From Oligoflexaceae bacterium (lineage in GTDB: Bacteria > Bdellovibrionota_B > Oligoflexia > Oligoflexales > Oligoflexaceae): 12,749 nucleotides of DNA. Where the stretch lies: assembly GCA_947474445.1 (NCBI GenBank), contig CANJJY010000085.1, positions 1-12,749 on the forward strand, in the 5' to 3' direction. The translations under genes and the position numbers were made by a program. The notes beneath the pieces were generated by a model. The model was not told where the DNA came from, made no database searches, and was given only the letters and a program-made list of their open reading frames with translations. Positions 1 to 5,219 of this stretch are shown piece after piece (within the stretch, counting starts at the first letter, position 1; each line of letters starts with the position of its first letter).

Positions 1-2
1 AT

Positions 3-104
3 CTTGAAACTCTTCAAGCCAAAGTCCTTAAGCAAGAAGCCTTTCACGCCAATGTGCGTCACTTCGATTCTCTTAGCACACAGCCCACTTCCCAACAGGC
101 CTAG
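3..104 (+). CDS. 3' end of an unidentified gene (partial)
   Basis: The reading frame starting at base 3 is open to a TAG at 102-104 and gives about 33 C-terminal residues, beginning LETLQAKVLKQEAF and ending QPTSQQA. The composition (charged and Gln-rich, helix-like, polar tail) looks like the C-terminus of a real soluble or coiled-coil protein. Frame 1 stays open longer, to about base 144, but its translation is less protein-like and it runs into the promoter placed at 119-147. The family cannot be named from so little sequence. Confidence 0.45.
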   Translation, partial: LETLQAKVLKQEAFHANVRHFDSLSTQPTSQQA

Positions 105-118
105 CTCTACCGCCTGGC

Positions 119-147
119 TTGACACCTGCCAGATGCCTCTCTAAACT
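119..147 (+). promoter_or_regulatory. sigma-70 promoter for the PfkB kinase
   Basis: A perfect -35 TTGACA (119-124) is followed by exactly 17 bp and a -10 TAAACT (142-147, 4 of 6 matches to TATAAT). Transcription would start near 154 and leave a leader of about 30 nt before the GTG at 184. It lies just after the stop of the preceding gene, as expected for a new transcription unit. Confidence 0.6.
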
Positions 148-183
148 GCCGTTTTATTGCCAATTTCGGGAGAGCTCTGAACG

Positions 184-1158
184 GTGAAAAGTCTAGACGT
201 CGTTTCTATTTGCAACGCCTTAGTCGATGTATTGGTCAAAGCTTCAGAGGCAGATATCGATCAGCTGGCTCTCAATAAGGGCATCATGCACCTCGTCGAC
301 GACGAGCGTCAGCAGCAGGTGATCCGACATTTTTCAGTCAAAGAGACGACTCAGGAGCTCGGTGGTTCTTCGATGAATGCCATCCGTACTCTCGCAGCGC
401 TGGGCGCCAAGACCGCTTTCGCAGGCGCTATTGGCCGCGATCCCTATGGCAATATGATTCAAAGCCGCATGGCTTCGCTCGGCATCAAATCGCATCTGCA
501 GCACGTCGATGCGCATACGGGCACCTGCTTTATCCTCGTCACTCCCGATGGCGAAAGAACGATGAATACAAGTCTAGGGGCCAGCTGCATTTACGATGAG
601 AAAATTGTACCGGAAGCGGATATTGCTGCGGCACGCGTCTTTCATTTCTCGGCCTATCAGTGGGCTAATCCAGGACAGATTCGCGCCATCCGTCGCGCTT
701 TGCAGGTCGCCAAAGCCAACGATACTCTGGTGTCCTTTGATCTCGCGGATCCTTTCGTCGTCAAGAACTGCCGCGAAGACTTTATCCCCCTCATCGAAGA
801 ATATGCCGACATCGTTTTTTCTAATCGCGAAGAGACGCGGCTCCTTTACGATGCGACGCCTGAGATTTCCTGCAATCGTCTCACCGAAGCCGGGGCCATC
901 GCCGCAATCAAGTTGGGAGCGGATGGAGCTTTAATCGGCAAAGGATCGCAAAGACACATCATCAAAGCGGTGCCGACCGAAGTGGTCGACACGACGGCAG
1001 CGGGCGATATGTTTGCGGCTGGATTTCTCTATGGGATCTGCCGTGGCAAACCTTTGGACGCATGCGGTCACCTCGCGGCGACCTTGGCGAGCGATGTCAT
1101 CAGTCGCCTGGGCGCGACCGTGGCGAGCAAAGCGCTCGATCGCGTGCGAGCTCACTGA
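184..1158 (+). CDS. PfkB-family carbohydrate/nucleoside kinase, adenosine-kinase-like
   Basis: This 324-residue protein has the full ribokinase (PfkB) fold layout and the usual length. Seen directly: GGSSMNA at residues 60-66, the first PfkB glycine motif; a TPDGERTMNTSLGA stretch near residue 120, typical of the adenosine-kinase-like branch found in many proteobacteria; and DTTAAGD at 269-275, the second PfkB signature, with Asp275 as the expected catalytic base. In that signature the usual first Gly of GAGD is Ala272, which the family pattern tolerates. The C-terminal FLYG and ISRLGA segments also fit this branch. The likely reaction is ATP-dependent phosphorylation of a ribose-containing or related sugar substrate in the cytoplasm; the exact substrate cannot be read from sequence. 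The GTG start is supported by GGGAG at 168-172 (11-nt gap). The gene is monocistronic and convergent with the small gene that ends at 1183. Confidence 0.9.
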   Translation: MKSLDVVSICNALVDVLVKASEADIDQLALNKGIMHLVDDERQQQVIRHFSVKETTQELGGSSMNAIRTLAALGAKTAFAGAIGRDPYGNMIQSRMASLGIKSHLQHVDAHTGTCFILVTPDGERTMNTSLGASCIYDEKIVPEADIAAARVFHFSAYQWANPGQIRAIRRALQVAKANDTLVSFDLADPFVVKNCREDFIPLIEEYADIVFSNREETRLLYDATPEISCNRLTEAGAIAAIKLGADGALIGKGSQRHIIKAVPTEVVDTTAAGDMFAAGFLYGICRGKPLDACGHLAATLASDVISRLGATVASKALDRVRAH

Positions 1159-1182
1159 TCGCCTTTGACTTGAGACAGTAGC

Positions 1183-1470
1183 CTACCAAGGGGTGGGCTG
1201 AAGTTTGGGTGCGTTGTAGCGGGTGAGTTTGGGATCATCTGGATAGAAGTCCGCTCCCCGCACGATGGCCCAATAAAATTTTTCGGCATCACCTTTCTTC
1301 ACGAAAATCACGGCAGACTCTCTAAACTCCTTGAGAGCGGGAACGGTGTAATTGACCGTCACGCGGTAACGCCCTCGATCCAGAAAGTCAAACCAGACTT
1401 TATTGGCTGTAAAGGCATGCAGGCGACCGGGTATGAGACCGAAGAGAACGAAGAGAAGCATCATTTTCAT
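1183..1470 (-). CDS. small secreted protein of unknown function
   Basis: This 95-residue protein begins MKMMLLFVLFGLIPGRLHA, a typical Sec signal peptide with likely cleavage after Ala19 (L-H-A). The mature part is about 76 residues, basic and rich in aromatics and beta-formers (for example GRYRVTVNYTVPAL and KFYWAIVRG), so a small beta-rich periplasmic domain is plausible. I do not recognise the family. An in-frame start exists 72 bases further upstream (1542), but I chose the ATG at 1468-1470. It directly precedes the hydrophobic signal core and has GAGGG six bases before it, whereas the extra residues would put a long charged tail ahead of the signal. The gene ends 24 bp from the kinase stop, tail to tail, with no clear terminator between them. 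Confidence 0.72.
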   Translation of the reverse strand: MKMMLLFVLFGLIPGRLHAFTANKVWFDFLDRGRYRVTVNYTVPALKEFRESAVIFVKKGDAEKFYWAIVRGADFYPDDPKLTRYNAPKLQPTPW

Positions 1471-1540
1471 AAAGAACCCTCGATGAGATCTCTTCGGACG
1501 GTAAGGATCAGAACTAAACCCCCTCTCTGAGTGTTCTCTC

Positions 1541-1569
1541 ATGACAATTGAAATAGCCTAAGGTAAAAG
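1541..1569 (+). promoter_or_regulatory. possible sigma-70 promoter for lepB
   Basis: ATGACA (1541-1546, 5 of 6 to TTGACA) is followed by 17 bp and TAAAAG (1564-1569, 4 of 6 to TATAAT). It lies about 70 bp before the lepB start, in the divergent gap between lepB and the small secreted gene. This is a consensus match only. Confidence 0.35.
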
Positions 1570-1638
1570 AGGTTTTTGCGACTCTTCCGTTTGGGCTTGG
1601 GTCGCTATGTTCTATCCGCATGAGGTTTTTAAGCGTTT

Positions 1639-2370
1639 ATGTCTGAAACCAAGCAGAAGCCGGGATTTTGGAGTCCTGAGAATTTACGCCAATTAGCCAT
1701 ACTTATCCTTCTGATCTTCTGTTTCCGCTGGTCGATTGCCTCCCCCTACCATGTCCCGACTGCCTCTATGGAGCCGACGATCAAGGTCGGAGATCGACTC
1801 TTGGCCTTCAAATTGTCTTACGACTTGAAGATTCCTTTTACCGATTATGCGATTCTTTCTTGGGCCAGCCCCAAGCGCGGTGACATCATCGTGTTCCGCT
1901 ACCCTAAGAATCCTGACACCGACTATGTGAAACGAGTCGTCGGTCTCGCGGGGGACCATATCCGCGTCCAGGACAATATCCTCTACATCAACGACGTGGC
2001 TCAACCCCGCACTGACCATGATAATGACAGGGTTATTTTGGAGGACATTCAGGATAATCCCAATATCAAATCACTCTCCGTCGAAAAGCTAGGTGACCTC
2101 GATCATTGGGTCATGCAGGACAAACTCTCGAGCCAGCTGTTCTCGTATAGCCAAAAATTCCTTGAGAAAGGCGATTACGTCGTCCCTCCGGACTCCCTCT
2201 TCGTCATGGGAGACAATAGGGACAACTCGACAGATTCGCGTGTCTGGGGTCAGGTTCCTATGGAATATGTCCGTGGGAAAGCCCTGTTTGTTCTCTGGAG
2301 CATGTTCAGTCCTGACGAGGAGGCCTGGCCACGCCTGCGTTGGAACCGCTTCGGACACGTGTTAAATTAG
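1639..2370 (+). CDS. lepB: signal peptidase I
   Basis: This 243-residue type I signal peptidase (peptidase family S26) would cut Sec and Tat signal peptides from exported proteins at the periplasmic face of the inner membrane. Seen in sequence: one N-terminal membrane segment at about residues 18-36; the catalytic serine motif ASMEPT with Ser43; the catalytic lysine motif DYVKRVVGLAGD with Lys98; and the box GDNRDNSTDSRVWG at 191-204. These are the conserved boxes of the Ser/Lys dyad enzymes in the right order. Only one membrane anchor is present, unlike the two of the E. coli enzyme. Between Lys98 and the GDNRDNS box lies an insertion of about 60 residues, usual for Gram-negative forms. The ATG has a GAGG at 1622-1625 with a rather long 13-nt gap. 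A small orphan gene follows on the same strand 110 bp later and may be cotranscribed. Confidence 0.95.
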   Translation: MSETKQKPGFWSPENLRQLAILILLIFCFRWSIASPYHVPTASMEPTIKVGDRLLAFKLSYDLKIPFTDYAILSWASPKRGDIIVFRYPKNPDTDYVKRVVGLAGDHIRVQDNILYINDVAQPRTDHDNDRVILEDIQDNPNIKSLSVEKLGDLDHWVMQDKLSSQLFSYSQKFLEKGDYVVPPDSLFVMGDNRDNSTDSRVWGQVPMEYVRGKALFVLWSMFSPDEEAWPRLRWNRFGHVLN

Positions 2371-2467
2371 TCTTAGATATCAGCCTGTTAGTGGGCACGT
2401 CGCAAGCTCAGCTCAACCCCGCAGGAAATCTGCCGAACATGAAAGAGAGGTACGAATTGATCGGCTC

Positions 2468-2474
2468 AGGAGGG
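2468..2474 (+). promoter_or_regulatory. strong ribosome binding site that decides the start at 2481
   Basis: AGGAGGG is a near-perfect anti-16S complement, six bases before the ATG at 2481. Alternative in-frame starts at 2439 (ATG) and 2340 (TTG, inside lepB) have weaker or no such sites, so the short form is preferred. Confidence 0.7.
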
Positions 2475-2480
2475 CAAAGC

Positions 2481-2783
2481 ATGCTTACAGCAATTATCCC
2501 CGACGTCATGTTTGCCAAAGAATATTGGACGGGTGATTCTCGGGATGGTCGTCTGGTAAACGGTGACGGCTACCATTACTATCAAATAACGCGCGATGGT
2601 AAAATATTGGAAGCCTACGAATACTACGAAAAAGACGATGGCACGTTCGTAGTTTCGCCGCTCCCTGAAATGCGCAACGTCCACTGGATCCAAGATCTTG
2701 GTTTCGATGATCTTGAGGTTCTCGATGTCATTCCTGAGACGGAATACCAACGCATCAAGGAAGCCACGGCTCGCCACAGCTAA
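2481..2783 (+). CDS. hypothetical acidic 100-residue protein
   Basis: Unrecognised family. The 100-residue product has no signal peptide or membrane segment. It is acidic and rich in Tyr/Trp (segments such as DGYHYYQITRDGK and EAYEYYEKDDG), suggesting a small soluble beta-sheet domain followed by a helical C-terminus. The start is chosen from the strong Shine-Dalgarno at 2468-2474. An upstream ATG at 2439 would add 14 residues (MKERYELIGSGGQS). The gene is codirectional with lepB and ends 27 bp before a strong bidirectional terminator, so it probably closes the lepB transcription unit. Nothing in it suggests a direct role in secretion. Confidence 0.65.
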   Translation: MLTAIIPDVMFAKEYWTGDSRDGRLVNGDGYHYYQITRDGKILEAYEYYEKDDGTFVVSPLPEMRNVHWIQDLGFDDLEVLDVIPETEYQRIKEATARHS

Positions 2784-2795
2784 AGTACCTGTTGA

Positions 2796-2810
2796 GGTAT
2801 GAGTCATACC
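2796..2810. repeat. 15-bp palindrome GGTATGA-G-TCATACC
   Basis: Perfect 7-bp arms flank a single central G and directly abut the left arm of the terminator. A one-base loop cannot form a good RNA hairpin, so as nucleic acid structure it looks more like a dyad protein-binding site than a terminator. It may equally be chance. No function is claimed. Confidence 0.4.
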
Positions 2811-2851
2811 AAAAAACCTTGCTGCGGACGCTCGTCCTAGCAAGGTTTTTT
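2811..2851. terminator. bidirectional intrinsic terminator
   Basis: A 13-bp perfect inverted repeat has arms AAAAAACCTTGCT (2811-2823) and AGCAAGGTTTTTT (2839-2851). The intervening bases can pair further (GGAC/GTCC, tetraloop GCTC), giving a long stem. The run of six T on each strand makes it work in both directions. It sits between two convergent genes (ends at 2783 and 2893). Confidence 0.88.
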
Positions 2852-2892
2852 GATATCGGGGCAAAGCTGATGACCCAACTTGATCTTACTGC

Positions 2893-3114
2893 TTAAGCTT
2901 CGCTGCCTTCGTAATCGTCCGAGGTATCGTTTTCACGCCGTTCAAGGATATGGCGATACCAAGAGAGAGTTTGTTCAATCAACCATTGGTTGGCTTGATA
3001 GAGAGGTGGTGGAATGATTTCATCGCAGAAGTCGCGCAGATCGAGTTCCGAACCATGGGGATTGACGCGAATCCACTCCTTAACGCCTCTTTTGAACTGG
3101 TTCACATCAAACAT
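2893..3114 (-). CDS. small hypothetical cytoplasmic protein
   Basis: The 73-residue product begins MFDVNQFKRGVKEWIRVNP and contains DLRDFCDEIIPP, then NQWLIEQTLSWYRHILERR, then an acidic tail. It looks like a compact helical domain with conserved-looking Trp and aromatic positions and no signal peptide. I do not recognise a function. Support for it being real: it is convergent with the previous gene across a terminator that serves both strands; it has GAGG upstream of the ATG (gap about 11); and its composition is protein-like. Divergent from the beta-helix gene across about 154 bp. Confidence 0.62.
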   Translation of the reverse strand: MFDVNQFKRGVKEWIRVNPHGSELDLRDFCDEIIPPPLYQANQWLIEQTLSWYRHILERRENDTSDDYEGSEA

Positions 3115-3187
3115 AGTTTCTTTGACCTCGACTCAACCCTCACCGCACCATAGCATCAGACATGACAGGGGCGAATGATTTTGTTAC

Positions 3188-3205
3188 CTTAAAGCCACTT
3201 AAAGC
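3188..3205 (+). repeat. tandem CTTAAAGC direct repeat
   Basis: CTTAAAGC occurs at 3188-3195 and again at 3198-3205, a 10-bp period close to one helical turn, in the divergent gap upstream of the beta-helix gene. A weak promoter-like sequence (ATGACA at 3162-3167, 17 bp, TACCTT) overlaps its left end. The spacing of the TTAA cores is 6 bp, one short of the CtrA pattern. It could be an operator or chance. Confidence 0.25.
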
Positions 3206-3268
3206 ATTGATTCGGCGTCCCCAGAATTTACTTGAGGCAGAAATTGCCTGTCTTCCCGGGAGGGCTGC

Positions 3269-3943
3269 ATGTCCACAGAGCTAAGTCCCCAACTCATCTT
3301 TGATCTACCGAAGGTTTTTCTCTTTGAACAATTCAATGTTCACAATGTTTTTCAGCTGCTCGGCCAACCTCTGACCCAGCTGATCAATAAGCTCCTGAAA
3401 GAACATGGCGTGAGTGATCAGCCGCTGATCCGCGGCCGGGTTTCGCCGCAGGCTCTCATAGAAGGCCCCGTCTTTGTCGGGGAAGGCGCTGAGATCGGAC
3501 CTTTTGCCTATATCCAAGGTCCTTGCTTTATCGCGCCAGGGGCCGAAGTCAGGCACGGAGCCTTCATTCGCGGCAGTGTATACGTAGGTCCGCGCGCCGT
3601 AGTTGGCCACACGACTGAGGTCAAAGGCTCGATCTTCTTTGATGAAGCAAAAGCCGGGCACTTTGCTTATGTCGGAGATTCTATCCTGGGACGTGATGTG
3701 AATCTTGGGGCAGGAACCAAGCTAGCCAACCTCAAATTAAAAGGTGACGCGGTCCGTGTCGTTCATCCCGAAGACGGTCAAAAAATAGCCTCGGGACTGC
3801 GTAAACTAGGATCGCTGATCGGTGACCATGCGCAGACGGGATGCAACGCCGTTCTTTCGCCAGGAACTATTCTCATGCAAAATACGGCGGTGCTGCCTTG
3901 CGTGCATTATCACGGAACCCTCGTAAAAGGACTCGCTCGCTAG
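3269..3943 (+). CDS. left-handed beta-helix acyltransferase, GlmU C-domain-like
   Basis: The 224-residue protein has an N-terminal helical stretch (about 1-50, with LPKVFLFEQF and HNVFQLLGQPL) and then hexapeptide repeats at about 58-205. The segment EAKAGHFAYVGDSILGRDVN followed by LGAGT closely resembles the acetyltransferase active-site strand of GlmU. Aligned without gaps to E. coli GlmU (numbering from memory), Arg101, Lys119, His131, Tyr134, Asn145 and Asn154 fall on Arg333, Lys351, His363, Tyr366, Asn377 and Asn386; Tyr387 is not kept (Leu155). The uridylyltransferase domain that normally precedes it is absent, and the length fits a stand-alone domain. It may N- or O-acetylate a sugar phosphate or sugar nucleotide, but the substrate is unknown. 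A dedicated nucleotidyltransferase partner is not in the window. The ATG has GGGAGGG five bases upstream. Convergent with the cytochrome gene, 17 bp apart. Confidence 0.82.
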   Translation: MSTELSPQLIFDLPKVFLFEQFNVHNVFQLLGQPLTQLINKLLKEHGVSDQPLIRGRVSPQALIEGPVFVGEGAEIGPFAYIQGPCFIAPGAEVRHGAFIRGSVYVGPRAVVGHTTEVKGSIFFDEAKAGHFAYVGDSILGRDVNLGAGTKLANLKLKGDAVRVVHPEDGQKIASGLRKLGSLIGDHAQTGCNAVLSPGTILMQNTAVLPCVHYHGTLVKGLAR

Positions 3944-3960
3944 TTCTCGAGCGGCCCCAC

Positions 3961-5100
3961 TCACTCGACTAAAGTCCGCAAGTCTTCGAGCCTTTGCTTT
4001 TCAGAGGCTGGGAGATTGACCCCTCCGCTGCCGCTGTAACCGAAAAGGAGTCCTTCTTCATAGAGAGCGAAGGCCTTCTTGGAGAAGGCTGCCTTGGGAG
4101 CCAGGCGAATCGCCTCTTCAAAGTAGTAGCCTGATTCACCTGCGATCTGCGGCGAACCGATGCGCATCTCACTGAGACCGAGTTCGTAATAGGTCTCCGC
4201 TCGCTTTGCCTCCGGTATTTTCTTCTGCTTCAGATAGCCCAGCAATTCCTTTGAGGCGAGGATCGAGTAGACGAGGCCTTTGCGATCTTGCGGGTACTCG
4301 CTGAGCGATTGAGAGGCTTTAATCAGTTCTTTGGCATAAGCCAGCTCGCTTTGCTTAGCCGACTTCGCCGGTACTTTTTTAAGGGATTTGACCCAGGCAT
4401 CGAGATCGCTCTTGACCATGGCCGGTAGCGGCTTAGCCATCAAACTTTCGAAAGTCTTGGCCACCCGCCCTTTTTCTTCTTTCACCCGAAGACCGAGGAT
4501 CATGTAATCGACGAAAGGATCATACTGCAGCAATTCTTCCAGACTCATCTGCTGGCTTAGAAAAATCTTTTCGTACTCATCCATCGCTTTTTCGAATTGA
4601 CGCGAAAGCGATAGGAATCGAGCCCGACCAAAACCACCCATCGCATCCCAGTTGACGTCTTTGCCAAAATCGACGGTAAATTCGGAATCGTCTTGGCTCG
4701 TCCTGCTCGTGTGACAAGTAAGGCAGGTGTCATAAACTTCTTGGATATAAAACTGAGCCTGATGGCCGAGTCCCGACTTGAACTTCAAGACCGCTTGCTG
4801 TGCATTGCGCGACAGCTGGTGACTCAGATGAGAGTGACCTGACTCGTCTTCGTGAGCCAAGCGCTCAATGTATCCGGCGTGGTCAGCGAGAATCTGGAGA
4901 TTCTCCTCGATGAGCTTAGCCTGCTCTTTTTGATTGAATGCCTTTTGGCTGAGGGTATAGGGATAAATGTTCATGAGCGATTGATAAATGGCGCGCATGT
5001 GGGGTTTGAACTCTTCATACGTTTTCTCACCATTGCGGGGTCGAAAAGCCCCCAAGAAAACGCACAAGCACAAAAGGCCGAAAACGGGAGCTCGTTTCAT
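3961..5100 (-). CDS. exported mono-haem cytochrome c'-like protein with helical C-terminal extension
   Basis: This 379-residue protein starts MKRAPVFGLLCLCVFLGAFR, a Sec signal peptide, so it should act in the periplasm. One haem-c motif CLTCH is present (Cys126, Cys129, His130). It comes at the end of about 100 residues of predicted helices (KTYEEFKPHMRAIYQSLMN onward), the layout of class II cytochromes (c'/c-556), where CxxCH lies in the last helix of a four-helix bundle. The remaining 240 residues are helical. The last 80 (AETYYELGLSEMRIG, then YYFEEAIRLAP and ALYEEGLLF) resemble TPR repeats. An in-frame start 24 codons upstream exists, but the ATG at 5098-5100 fits the signal peptide and has AGGAG ten bases before it. 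The gene lies 119 bp downstream of the protease-LRR gene on the same strand and may be cotranscribed. Assignment to cytochrome c' is inferred from layout, not alignment. Confidence 0.8.
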   Translation of the reverse strand: MKRAPVFGLLCLCVFLGAFRPRNGEKTYEEFKPHMRAIYQSLMNIYPYTLSQKAFNQKEQAKLIEENLQILADHAGYIERLAHEDESGHSHLSHQLSRNAQQAVLKFKSGLGHQAQFYIQEVYDTCLTCHTSRTSQDDSEFTVDFGKDVNWDAMGGFGRARFLSLSRQFEKAMDEYEKIFLSQQMSLEELLQYDPFVDYMILGLRVKEEKGRVAKTFESLMAKPLPAMVKSDLDAWVKSLKKVPAKSAKQSELAYAKELIKASQSLSEYPQDRKGLVYSILASKELLGYLKQKKIPEAKRAETYYELGLSEMRIGSPQIAGESGYYFEEAIRLAPKAAFSKKAFALYEEGLLFGYSGSGGVNLPASEKQRLEDLRTLVE

Positions 5101-5219
5101 TACTTTTTTTCTCCTAGACCGAACTTTTTTCAAGAATACTCTAAAGCCGGCCTCGGCCGCAACAAGGCCCATCAGAGTGAGGGCTTGCCACGAGAGAACA
5201 TCGGCTTTGGCTGACGCCT

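Noticed and set aside
142..167. Sigma-28-like TAAAC-N12-GCCAATTT before the kinase gene
   Set aside because: The spacing is two bases short and the GATAA core is absent. A much better sigma-70 match covers the same place.
3934..3953. CGCTCG...CGAGCG hairpin around the stop of the beta-helix gene
   Set aside because: The stem is only 6 bp, includes the stop codon region, and no T run follows, so it is not called as a terminator.
5101..5219. Possible promoter between the protease-LRR and cytochrome genes on the minus strand (TTGTTG-16-TAGAGT)
   Set aside because: Both boxes are poor matches and the local GC-rich repeats make chance matches likely. Cotranscription is equally possible.
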